Of a stretch of DNA of 64,000 bases, positions 12,160 through 21,282 are shown in pieces. Numbering within the stretch: position 1 is the first letter of the stretch; each line of letters begins with the position of its first letter. The notes beneath the pieces were generated by a model. It was not told the DNA's origin and did no database searches. It worked only from the letters and a program-made list of their open reading frames with translations. The position numbers and the translations under genes were made by a program. Source of the stretch: Aphrocallistes beatrix (taxonomy: Eukaryota; Porifera; Hexactinellida; Sceptrulophora; Aphrocallistidae); the NCBI GenBank assembly GCA_963281255.1, contig OY725488.1, forward strand, positions 1,302,001 to 1,366,000, read 5' to 3'.

Positions 12160-12274
12160 CAGGCCTCTCAACTCTCACGATTTGGAACCACATCGTAATA
12201 ATATATTCCCATATCTCACGATTTTTCACTTGTATTCACACTTTTTTTAGTTAAATTACAGGTTGAGAGGCCTG
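12160..12274. mobile_element. 115-bp MITE with TATGAG target duplication
   Basis: Perfect ends CAGGCCTCTCAAC / GTTGAGAGGCCTG, flanked directly by TATGAG on both sides (12154-12159 and 12275-12280). The interior repeats CTCACGATTT twice. A second, more diverged copy is at 30070-30203. Confidence 0.8.
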
Positions 12275-12855
12275 TATGAGTATCTGGATATAGATAAAAC
12301 ACATTCAAATTCATACAGCTATCCCTAGTCTACTTCCTCCTGGACCACTTGGATAGATAATTAATGAGAACTAGGGCGGTCCTAGCGGGGCACCACTGGT
12401 GGGACACAGGTGAGGCACACGTTTCTAGATAATATAGTTTCTTTATTGATAGTAGTTGTCTGTTTCACGGTGGATTTTGGATAGTATTCATCCTGTAACA
12501 AATAGGGGCGATGACTGTCACGATTTGGACGATTTGTCAGTATATTATTTTGTGTTGGAACTTGAGTGCGCCTCATCGCCGGTTGGACACACTCAGATTC
12601 TCCTGAGGCCTGTGCCCCACCTGGCCCCACCCTCACGTCGCCATTAATGAGACACACTATAGTCCTCAGAGAGAATCGAGGTGTGTACTGTACATTGGAG
12701 ATCAGTTCTGTTTACAAAGATATAACAATTTATATATAGAAAAACACATTTAAGCAAGCATCACAACCAATATTCTAAAGCTTTACATTATCGCATTTTC
12801 GAGTTCGCAATACACATAAGAATATGACAAAGTCATTCCGTGCTATTAGTGTCTA
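12275..12855. other. Region downstream of AP4M1, no gene assigned
   Basis: 12382-12657 is GC-richer and open on both strands (91 codons minus, 63 plus) but shows no recognisable domain or splice-linked partner. It may be AP4M1 3' UTR or a lost gene fragment. Confidence 0.35.
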
Positions 12856-14196
12856 TCAGTTCGGAGATATTCTGATGACGTAGGAGTCACTGTGAGTGAC
12901 GTACCTCACCCATCGCTGAGGCTGCGAGGCTCTGTGCGAATCAAAGACTTTGAGATTATTGATTTCCATTCCTGAAGCGAGATAAACTGGAACCTCAAAG
13001 TCTAAAGCCATCGGTCCGATTTCTTTTTTGGTTGACTTGCTCAATTCAGGGACGTTCATCTTAACTTTAATCACTTGTTCACCGCCGCTATCTAGCCGTT
13101 TGATATTCCACACAACCAGCTTTCTGGAAGTGTTATAATTCACAGATTGCAGCTGTCCTCCTAGTTCGAAAGAAACAGCTGTAGTTGAGTTAGGCACTGG
13201 AATCGTAGCGACAATGTTGACAGCATGGTATGCAGCTGGGAGGGTCGAATTTAGCCTGAGAGTTAGATAGATGTGCCTCGAGTCAATCTCTTCAAAAAGT
13301 GTGTATAGCTTGAAGATGCAGGCACTAGTCGCCTCAGCAGTAATTCTGTAGTTCATAGCTATGAACTCTCCGTCTGGCGGTTGAATCGTCAACTGTCTGC
13401 GATCTTCGAAGTTGTTGAGCAGCACACAGTCATGGAAGGAACAGTAGTCCAGGACGACTGAGCTATGAAGCGATCCAAACCGGTTACTCCGTCCCACCAC
13501 TAAATCCTCATTTACTCCCATGTGGATTTCAGCTGTCCCGCTGAGGTAGCTCTTGATCTGGACAACCCCGTTGATCTCTGAGCGTATCAGCTCCCCAGTG
13601 CTTCCGATCAGAACGGTCAAGCGCTCCAGCACGTCGATGTACACCTCATTCTTCCGCTCCTTCGCCACGGGGCCGACTAACGCGAGCGGCTTTGTGGCGG
13701 CTACACTAGGTTGAATCCGCTTCTTAGGCTCGAAGTTGACTACTCTGTCCAGTGAGTCGAATATGGACTGCTCTGTCGGGATCTCGATTGCCTGGTTGTA
13801 GATGTAGGTCTTGAGGAGGTCAGTAGAAGTGCCTTGTATATAACCGAAATCTAGCACCTCGTCCAACAACTCATAGACAAGCACGAAATTGAGTCTGAGT
13901 GACTCTTCGTTCAGCACTCCGCAGTAGTCCTTTAGCAGCACAGTGAAGCGATTCATCATCTCAAACACGAGGGAAGGAGAAGTGTTAAATTTCGTTGTAC
14001 ATACAAAGTACAATCCATTCTTCTTCAGCCAAAGAAAGGAGTAGCCACCCGCGTCTATCACAGGGTAGAGGGACTCCCGGGATTCTTTAACTAAGTCGAA
14101 GAAAAGTTCTGGAATATTCCCTGGAATGTCGTCTCTGTACTGTTTAATCGCGATGACGTCACCACGAGGGGAGCATATGAACAGGTGGCTGATCAT
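12856..14196 (-). CDS. AP4M1: AP-4 adaptor complex mu subunit
   Basis: Intronless 446-codon gene, close to the usual ~450 residues. It is the medium subunit of the AP-4 clathrin-independent adaptor that sorts cargo at the trans-Golgi. The N-terminal longin-like domain begins MISHLFICSPRGDVIAIK, followed by VLVYELLDEVLDFGYIQGTS near 105 and the linker KNEVYIDVLERLTVLIGSTG near 183. The mu homology domain follows and ends in the family hallmark RWVRYVTHSDSYVIRISPN. The SDSYVIRI ending and the VLDFGYIQTTS-like box point to mu4 rather than mu1 or mu2. AP-4 has been lost in several animal lineages (for example flies and nematodes), so its presence is informative. It is the downstream member of a three-gene same-strand run. 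Confidence 0.9.
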   Translation of the reverse strand: MISHLFICSPRGDVIAIKQYRDDIPGNIPELFFDLVKESRESLYPVIDAGGYSFLWLKKNGLYFVCTTKFNTSPSLVFEMMNRFTVLLKDYCGVLNEESLRLNFVLVYELLDEVLDFGYIQGTSTDLLKTYIYNQAIEIPTEQSIFDSLDRVVNFEPKKRIQPSVAATKPLALVGPVAKERKNEVYIDVLERLTVLIGSTGELIRSEINGVVQIKSYLSGTAEIHMGVNEDLVVGRSNRFGSLHSSVVLDYCSFHDCVLLNNFEDRRQLTIQPPDGEFIAMNYRITAEATSACIFKLYTLFEEIDSRHIYLTLRLNSTLPAAYHAVNIVATIPVPNSTTAVSFELGGQLQSVNYNTSRKLVVWNIKRLDSGGEQVIKVKMNVPELSKSTKKEIGPMALDFEVPVYLASGMEINNLKVFDSHRASQPQRWVRYVTHSDSYVIRISPN

Positions 14197-14361
14197 ATGG
14201 TTATTCGTAATGGGTGAGATTTAGTCTCTAACTTAAAATACACATTGAATTGAAAATATATGAATGAAAATGAATTTCGCCAAAAGATAAAAAAAGTTCA
14301 AAAAGTAGTTATTATTACACCAAAACATCTCAGACTGACTGTTTTAAAGTTACAGGAACAA

Positions 14362-15309
14362 TCAGTTCAACAAAACTTCCAAGTAAGAGGCGAATATGAG
14401 AGAGGTGTCCACAGCTGGAGCTATGGACTTTACGTAGTCGATTGCGGTCTGTATCGTGTAGCCTCGTGCGGAGACCAGCCATGAGATCAAGATGGAAGCA
14501 GACCTACTCCTCCCTTCAAATAGAACCAGGACTGAGCTAGAATGCGAGAGGAGGGCAGAATTGATGAATTCGTGACAACTCTTCCAGAGTTGTAAGACAT
14601 TGTCTTCAGAGAATTGGTTCATATCAATATTAAGAATGTTGACTTTAGCAAGAGATTCAGCATCCGATTGAGACAGCAATTTTTTATACTTGTCAGTGCT
14701 AAGAATCAGGTGAGATATGCTCAAGTCTTTTAAACATCTTGAAAGGTTCATAGGCCTTGATCCCAAGTACACCCGATCCTCGATCTCATGGGGGAGGGGG
14801 TACAGGTCCATTAAACTGGGTATGTGGCACAAGAATGGATATTTTGTATGGAAGCTAGCATACCCTCCCTCTAACACCCACACAGCTGAGGTTTCACTCA
14901 CAATTCGATCGATGAACCTTTCGAATCTGGACCGCTGCTCCCCTGAGTCTGCTTGAGAGGCTGTCTCTGGAATGTAGAGGGTGAGTTGGGTTTTCTTGAG
15001 TTTTAATCGTTGCAACTGTCCCACCATCCAACTGATGGCCTCACTGCACCCAGGAGATCCGTCTCCATACAGAACTACAGGAGAGAAGTTCTCTGGCGGG
15101 AGGATGCCGATATCTAGCTGAGTCCAAATGAAACTGGAGAGTAGCTTAGCCCGCTCCACTTCTGAACTGGGCAGTTGGTCATAAGGGAAACTAAAAGAAG
15201 AACATATGTTTCCTTTTTTGAAATCGGCTTCTGGTCGGAGGTCTAGAATCCAGTAGAACTCGAAGATTGGCAAGTTGAAAATATCGCGAGGAGAAGCCTT
15301 ACTCTCCAT
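14362..15309 (-). CDS. STYXL1: Rhodanese/DUSP pseudophosphatase, STYXL1-like
   Basis: Intronless 315-codon gene. Residues about 15-165 form a rhodanese-like domain (FYWILDLRPEADFKKGNICS to VWVLEGGYASFHTKYPFL). Residues about 175-315 form a dual-specificity-phosphatase fold (YPLPHEIEDRVYLGSRP to the signature loop). In active DUSPs the loop reads HCxxGxxRS; here it reads LVLFEGRSRSAS, so the His and nucleophilic Cys are replaced and the loop looks one residue short. The rhodanese active loop has no Cys either (VVLYGDGSP). This is the MK-STYX pattern of a catalytically dead scaffold, which in mammals affects stress granules and mitochondrial apoptosis. It starts 117 bp after the IMMP1L stop and ends 165 bp before the AP4M1 start. 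Confidence 0.82.
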   Translation of the reverse strand: MESKASPRDIFNLPIFEFYWILDLRPEADFKKGNICSSFSFPYDQLPSSEVERAKLLSSFIWTQLDIGILPPENFSPVVLYGDGSPGCSEAISWMVGQLQRLKLKKTQLTLYIPETASQADSGEQRSRFERFIDRIVSETSAVWVLEGGYASFHTKYPFLCHIPSLMDLYPLPHEIEDRVYLGSRPMNLSRCLKDLSISHLILSTDKYKKLLSQSDAESLAKVNILNIDMNQFSEDNVLQLWKSCHEFINSALLSHSSSVLVLFEGRSRSASILISWLVSARGYTIQTAIDYVKSIAPAVDTSLIFASYLEVLLN

Positions 15310-15426
15310 CTAAAATAAACTCCTATAGTAAGGTTAATTAATATATCAAAGAAGAATTATCAAAATGCTGAATAAAGCACTGATTCACAAATACTACATA
15401 TATGATTAAATCTTAACTTAAAACTT

Positions 15427-15912
15427 CTAATCTTCCTTTGCTGAGATTAAAGGCATTTGAAAAGATTTGACTCCACCCAATGGCCAAATTTTACAAAAAG
15501 CTCTTCCGGATAATAGGGCGTAAGGTATGGGGCCATATTCTCGACTGTCCCTGGATTGATCCGCATTGTCTCCCTCAAGCCATACGTGACCCTTTGGTAC
15601 GATAACACGCTTTACTTTTCCTGTGTTTGGATTTGTACTCGTAATCTTGTCCCCTTCCATCCCCATGAGTCTCTTACAAATCCGTATCTCCAGGAGAGAA
15701 GGATGTCTAGCTATTACCACATCACCAACTTTTAATCTTTCTCTTCTCACACTTATCTTTTCGAAAAATGCTATTTCAATTTTGTGTTTTTTATTTATAG
15801 TAGGTTTCATAGAAGGTCCTTCAAGTAAGGTGAACTCCGCAACATATTCTGTGAACAGATGATAAGCACAATAAGCTTTCACGAGTGTCCATAATCGGGA
15901 AAACTGTAACAT
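15427..15912 (-). CDS. IMMP1L: Mitochondrial inner-membrane protease subunit 1
   Basis: Intronless 161-codon S26-family signal peptidase that removes sorting peptides from proteins delivered to the mitochondrial intermembrane space. The catalytic Ser lies in LLEGPSMKPT (Ser34). The general-base Lys lies in RICKRLMGMEGDKI (Lys80). The box GHVWLEGDNADQSRDSREYG then PIPYALLSGR is the conserved third and fourth signature. An N-terminal hydrophobic stretch (residues about 5-30) would anchor it. Length matches the family (about 166). It is the first gene of the same-strand IMMP1L-STYXL1-AP4M1 series. A damaged partial copy of its 3' half is present at 25635-25844. Confidence 0.93.
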   Translation of the reverse strand: MLQFSRLWTLVKAYCAYHLFTEYVAEFTLLEGPSMKPTINKKHKIEIAFFEKISVRRERLKVGDVVIARHPSLLEIRICKRLMGMEGDKITSTNPNTGKVKRVIVPKGHVWLEGDNADQSRDSREYGPIPYALLSGRAFCKIWPLGGVKSFQMPLISAKED

Positions 15913-16781
15913 CTGAATTAGCTAGGTAAGTTGCAAGTACGATTGTAGTTATATAATAATCAGAGAAATATTTAAAAGGGAAATGAATAGCTATTTCAAA
16001 ACTAAAAAGATCAAATGATACTTAGGTCATTTCATAAGTACTGAGCCGTTATATGTATTCAGAAGTTTGTGGAAATATAATATTTTCGATTTGTCCATTG
16101 TACGAGTATATAGCTCTGGGGATCAGCTTTCGATTTGCATAGAGGGTTGCTGTGATAGGACAATTATTGTGATTGCCACATTCGATTTATATGCATGGTT
16201 TAGGTAATTGTCAAAAATTTGGAATCTCCCACTGAAAATGGTTTAAAATGAATTTGGTGATTTTTTTTGAATTCGTGGAGTAAGATCATTACAAGGTCAA
16301 ATAATTGAGAGCATATGTGTGATCAAGTAAACGGGAGGTGTTCAGTACAATAACCTATGATAACAAGTAATTATGTCACTTATAGTGGGGTTTTCCCCAA
16401 TTTTAGACCCCTAAAAATGGGACAAAAGTGGCAGGATAATATTTCAAAAAAAATTATTCCCCAGCCTAAAACCATAATACTACAAATAAATCAATATTTA
16501 TGTATTTATGTATACAATTCCGGAATCTGTCCTATATATCTTCTGATGTAGGAATATGTCCTACACAGTTGGGAAGTAGATAAATAGGATGGTGTAATGA
16601 GGCTTTTAATGGTGTTTTTGTCGTGTTGACGGAGGAGTGTTTTTAGGGGATTTTATAGGAAATTTGCATTTTAGTGTACAGTACACTAGTTGCTAACTTA
16701 TAAATTCCCGGCTAGTTACAATAGATAAGCAACTTTCTTTTGAAAATAAAGGTTACAATGATTGTGTTATTTATTGATAAA
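15913..16781. other. Intergenic upstream of IMMP1L
   Basis: No gene. 16490-16580 (ATACAATTCCGGAATCTGTC onward) and more loosely 16080-16250 recur in reverse at 25360-25634, so parts of this flank have been duplicated. Confidence 0.45.
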
Positions 16782-17695
16782 TTATTTCTCAAGAAAAATA
16801 CATTGAAATATTATTGCAAGTATTAAAAGATAACTGTTAGAAGCAAGAAAACTGCTAATCTTCCAATATAATGGAACATATAGAAGAATGCTAGTACAAT
16901 GGCATATGTGCTGAGGGTCATGATAAACAAAGGAAGGGAAATAGAGAGCTCCTTGTATAGTGAACATGCTATCAAACAGTGCATATATTAATGTACCCCA
17001 GCCAAGTGTAAAGGAAAAGGCATATAGAGCAATGTTGGATATTTGCCAGATAGAAAGAGCGGTCATGGCCTGTTGTTTAAGCTAATATCACATCGAAGGA
17101 TATTTTCTGACACCAAATAGAAAATAAACAGACAGATGGGAGAGAGCTTGGAGAGTTGTACTGATTGTAAATTGTAATTTCAAGTTACATCTATTGGTAA
17201 TACAGAGGGAGAATAGACCCCCTAAAATCAAGAATATTGGATAAATAATAGTAGCAATTCGAGGATTTAGTCCAGTTTGAGCCTCAAGTACATTGAAAAA
17301 GAATGTCACAATCGCTTCGTGTCCACCAGCTTCTTTGAAGAATAATAGTGTTGAGACTATTAAAATAGGTTTAACAACTTCCCATCTCCTCAATGCGCTA
17401 AAGTATCCACACAAACTCTCTTTCTCACTTGTACTACTCTCCACTCTGGTCTTGATTTCATAATTTTTTGTTCAGCATCAAAATCAGATCCATGCATTTT
17501 ACGTGTGTTTAGCTCTTTGCAAGAGGTTTCTTATAAATCCTTGTGTTGTATTGATCCAAATATAGCAAATTCGCTTTTAGTGAGTATTTCATCAGCAAAC
17601 AACTCATGAGCAGTAGCAGAGGGGAATCCGGAGGAAAAGGTGAGTAAGACCATGCCCATGTAATAAGAAATTGCACCATAAAGAGTTGGAAATTC
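16782..17695 (-). pseudogene. Decayed MFS sugar transporter (Tret1/GLUT-like)
   Basis: Three same-strand fragments in different frames resemble a facilitated sugar transporter. 17695-17540 reads LYGAISYYMGMVLLTFSSG then FPSATAHELF, like the first membrane segment and loop. 17444-17088 reads LRRWEVVKPILIVSTLLFF, then further hydrophobic segments, like TM7-TM9 with the preceding cytoplasmic loop. 17066-16782 begins ALSIWQISNIALYAFSFTLG then WGTLIYALFD, like TM10 and the following loop. TM2-TM6 are missing, stops separate the pieces, and the open frames start with GTG or internal Met codons. I therefore read it as a pseudogene. Family assignment rests on hydrophobic pattern and short motifs. Confidence 0.5.
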
Positions 17696-17740
17696 CCTCA
17701 TTCCAGGAATAATTTTGTATCCAGATTCCAGGGTATAATT

Positions 17741-18335
17741 TTATACTAGGTTAGCTGAGTGCCATTGGACCAGAAGTTTATAGGAATAATGACTAATGCT
17801 GTCATTCAAGTTCCTCAATCAGGCTGCATTAATTGTAGTACATACCACTATCTACGTATCTGTACAACAATAATATGAGATTTCAGGTGATGGTACTCCA
17901 TTGTCCATTTTGAGATGGGACATCATTCATTGTTATCATTGTGTATAAAGGAATTTTGAACAATTATACGTATTTATATATGTAGTAAAATCTATTGATA
18001 TAGAAGAATGCGGAGAATTATGGTCCAATTTTCCAATTCTAAAAATTGTAAAATCTTTGAAAACATGTTTGTACACGTACTCTACTTGGAAATATGCATT
18101 TGAAGAATATAAAAGAGTTATTGTCTTTTTTACGATATGCTTTGAAAGATAAAAGAGATAACAAAGAAATTCAATATACAAAGCTAGTACTCAAAGCATT
18201 ACAATGGTATAATTACTTGACATAATACGTATATATTGTGATATAAGAATATTCCTACTTATGTACAAGAGTCAGAGCAATAAAAGAGGAAAATTTTAAA
18301 GAATGGAAGATATTTCGGCATTATAAAAATCTGTA
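17741..18335. other. Cathepsin F 5' flank
   Basis: AT-rich, no ORF of note. It should contain the promoter of the protease gene but no specific motif is called. Confidence 0.35.
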
Positions 18336-19691
18336 ATGGGGAAAGGAACAATTTTTATTTTGACTATTCTCTCAGTGTCAATACTATGTGCAGTGGGGGG
18401 AAAAATGATCTCACTTGGACAAGAAATGCAGATGAAACCGGAGGAAATTGATGCTAAAGGAATGAGTATCCATCGCAAAAAAGCAATGGAAATTATTCAT
18501 AGGGATTTGCTGAATCAATTTGGAGACAAAAACACATATATAATGATCCGAGGTGTGAAAGGGACACAACACATAGTAGCTGGAACACTCTATAAACTTG
18601 AGTTTTTGATCGGGGAAACAGCTTGCGGTGATGAATTGACATTGAACTATCTCACTCAATGTCTACAGCGCGTGCATACGTATGAAGTTTCAATTTTAGA
18701 GCAGCTATGGGAAAATAGGATTGAAGTGCTAGAGTGCAAAAGAATAATGAGTAAGGAGATAGACAGGAGCGATCTTAATATGAGAGAACGTTTCAACAAA
18801 TTCAAAGTAAATTTCTATAGAACCTATACAGTATTAGATGAAGAAAAACGATATGAAATTTTCAAGAAAAATATGATAGAGGCTCAAGTTTTACAACTGA
18901 TTGATATTGGAACTGCAGAATTTGGCGAAACTCGTTTCGCGGATTTGAGAGATGATGAGTTTGCTAACTGGGTTGGAGAGAAGATGAACACTGATGGACA
19001 TGTAGAAACTGTGGATGAGAATCTAATACACAACACAACTGACGTTCCAGAATCATTTGATTGGCAGTCTCATGGAGCTGTGACAAATGTAAAGAACCAA
19101 AAAGGATGTGGATCCTGCTGGGCTTTCTCAACAACAGGAAATATTGAAGGACTCTGGAAAATAAAGAAAGGAAATTTGTACTCTTTGAGTGAAAAACAGC
19201 TGATAGACTGTGATACAGATAATCATGGATGCAATGGAGGACTACCTTCGAAAGCTTGTAAAACATTTGCAAGGATGGGCGGGATTGAGAGAGAGATCGA
19301 CTATCCTTATAAAGCAGAAAGTGGACCGTGTAAATTTAATTGTAACAAACATAAATGCGTAGTTAAGATAAGTGGTGGTATTGGATTGAAGAGTGATGAA
19401 TCCTATATGAAAATTTGGTTATACCATAATTGTCCAATTTCTATTGCAGTCAACGCTATCACGATGAAATATTACCAAGGAGGAATCTCGCATCCAAGTG
19501 AATTGATCTGTGATCCAAATCACCTCAACCACGCTGTATTAGCAACCGGGTATGGAGTTGAGAACGATAAACTATATTGGTCAATTAAGAACAGCTGGGG
19601 GAGTTCTTGGGGTGAGAACGGGTATATTAGGCTTTACAGAGGATCTGGTGTATGCGGAGTCAACTTATTGCCTACTAGTGCAGTTCTATAG
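18336..19691 (+). CDS. CTSF: Cathepsin F-type cysteine protease with cystatin-like prodomain
   Basis: Intronless 451-codon secreted or lysosomal papain-family protease. Residues 1-20 form a signal peptide (FILTILSVSILCAVGG). Residues about 25-140 form a cystatin-like domain containing QHIVAG, matching the cystatin QxVxG loop, the feature that marks cathepsin F. An I29 inhibitor prodomain follows (ERFNKFKVNFYRTY to GETRFADLRDDEF). The mature enzyme begins near PESFDWQSHGAVTNVKNQ. The active site is complete: oxyanion Gln in KNQKGCGSCWAF, catalytic Cys near residue 258, His in NHAVLATGYG, and Asn in NSWGSSWGENGY. Vertebrate CTSF is 484 residues. Either CTSF or a lineage-specific F/W-type paralogue is possible. 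Confidence 0.88.
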   Translation: MGKGTIFILTILSVSILCAVGGKMISLGQEMQMKPEEIDAKGMSIHRKKAMEIIHRDLLNQFGDKNTYIMIRGVKGTQHIVAGTLYKLEFLIGETACGDELTLNYLTQCLQRVHTYEVSILEQLWENRIEVLECKRIMSKEIDRSDLNMRERFNKFKVNFYRTYTVLDEEKRYEIFKKNMIEAQVLQLIDIGTAEFGETRFADLRDDEFANWVGEKMNTDGHVETVDENLIHNTTDVPESFDWQSHGAVTNVKNQKGCGSCWAFSTTGNIEGLWKIKKGNLYSLSEKQLIDCDTDNHGCNGGLPSKACKTFARMGGIEREIDYPYKAESGPCKFNCNKHKCVVKISGGIGLKSDESYMKIWLYHNCPISIAVNAITMKYYQGGISHPSELICDPNHLNHAVLATGYGVENDKLYWSIKNSWGSSWGENGYIRLYRGSGVCGVNLLPTSAVL

Positions 19692-20308
19692 CTCGGGACT
19701 AATTTAAATACCTAATGCTCAAAGAAATGAAAAGCGACTCACATAGTTACATGAGTTTACTATATGAATCGATATGTTATGTGCTAAGTAAGAAGTTGTG
19801 TAGGCTATTAATGTATGATTAATACGGATATTAAGTCTAATGAATTTGAAACTAGCAAAATAACTAGGAATTTCTGTATGTTGTTATGTGATTATAGTGT
19901 TTTTTCTACAGAAATATTGAAAATATTTCTGATAATGAGGAATATTTTTGAAATGAAGCTTCTAGATAGTTTGCTTTGAGGATTTATCTATATTTACAAA
20001 ATCAAACCAAGATTTTAGATTTTTCTATTAAAAAAACTGTATTTCAAAATATTTTATGTGAGATCTTCGTATTTCTAAGATATTATGAAATCTCATGATT
20101 AATAATGAAAAGTTCTAAAAGTTAATTTTATTTTTAAAAGTTTTAACTTAAATCGGAAAAATCTCTTAATAAGCTAATATATCAGTTCAAAATCAATCGG
20201 ATATGAAACGTTAGGTCAGGATGATGGACATGCTGCATCTGCAAAACTCGGCTACTAGTAATGCATAATTTATTTATTCTCCCCATGGGTACGTCTATCA
20301 CTAACATC

Positions 20309-20981
20309 CAGGGCCGGTCCTTCCCACTAGGCGAACTAGGCAGTCGCCTAGGGCGGCACAATTTAGGGGGCGGCATATTTGTAAACTGAGTGAACAATTG
20401 AAGTACACACAACGATCACTTGCTTATGTAAATTGAAAATGCTCATCCTCTGATTATCCCACACCCATAATCCAAAATACACATCAATTAGACTTATATT
20501 TCACCCAATTTGATTTTATAATCCGTAAACTAATGGCCCAATTCTCTAAAAATTTTTTCCTCGTAAATTCCAAGTACTCAATGTTTTGTTTGTTTTTAGA
20601 ATTTAGCAGGGCCGTAATTTCCCCGGTTTGTCAGGTTCCAATCAGGGCTTCATCTAGAGTTAGGCATCCCACATCCTAAGTATGCATAGTTCAAATTTCG
20701 TCCAACCTAATGTATTGTGTGGGCTTGTCAACAATATATGTTGAACATGAAATAGCGCAAAAGCTAGATCTTAAGAAACTAGTGACTGAGTTTGCTAAAA
20801 CTAAAGCTAGAAAAGTAGATTTTGATACTTAGATTACTGTTATAACTTTACTACCTACACTTCATTTAGTCTTTTTTCAAAATATTATTTTTAGGACATG
20901 TATTCGAAAATTTGGAGGGCGGCACGGCTTCAAATTTGCCTAGGGCGGCGGATTTAGGACCCGACTCAAGGACCGGCCCTG
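20309..20981. mobile_element. Non-autonomous hAT element with 8-bp target duplication
   Basis: Ends CAGGGCCGGTCCTT and (reverse) CAGGGCCGGTCCTTG are near-perfect inverted repeats, with subterminal CCTAGGGCGGCA / TGCCTAGGGCGGC. The same CTAACATC flanks both sides (20301-20308, 20982-20989). A remnant of the transposase C-terminus lies at 20718-20832. The duplicated locus at 27395-27430 has a single CTAACATC and no insert, confirming the boundaries. Confidence 0.93.
20718..20832 (+). pseudogene. hAT transposase C-terminal remnant
   Basis: Inside the hAT element the frame reads GLSTIYVEHEIAQKLDLKK then LVTEFAKTKARKVDFD and a stop. Many animal hAT and ZMYM-like transposases end with an L-S-I-E-x-E-I-x-x-x-L-D-F-x-x-L-I-x-x-F-A-x-x-K-A-R-K pattern, which this matches. 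The rest of the gene has been deleted. Confidence 0.6.
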
Positions 20982-21282
20982 CTAACATCACTAACATACG
21001 AGTATTTTACATGGAATCCAGATAGTATCCTTCTTAATTAAGTTCTATTCAATATAAAAAGTGCAGAATCAGTTATTTAGATGCAATCAGTTGAAAATAA
21101 TATACGTGCGTAGTAATATAGGAGGAGAATAGTTGTCCAAAAATGAAGCTCTATAACGAAACTATGAAACAATAGAACTATTAATTAACAGAATAAATAG
21201 CAGTTAAGAAAAAACCCCGCATGGATAAATAATAAATAGGAATCAAAGAAAGACATTAGATAATATTTGGGATTATTAGTTA

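Noticed and set aside
12382..12657. 91-codon minus-strand frame, GC-richer
   Set aside because: Open on both strands, no recognisable domain, and probably AP4M1 3' UTR; described only as a gap.
14717..14956. 79-codon plus-strand frame
   Set aside because: Antisense shadow of STYXL1.
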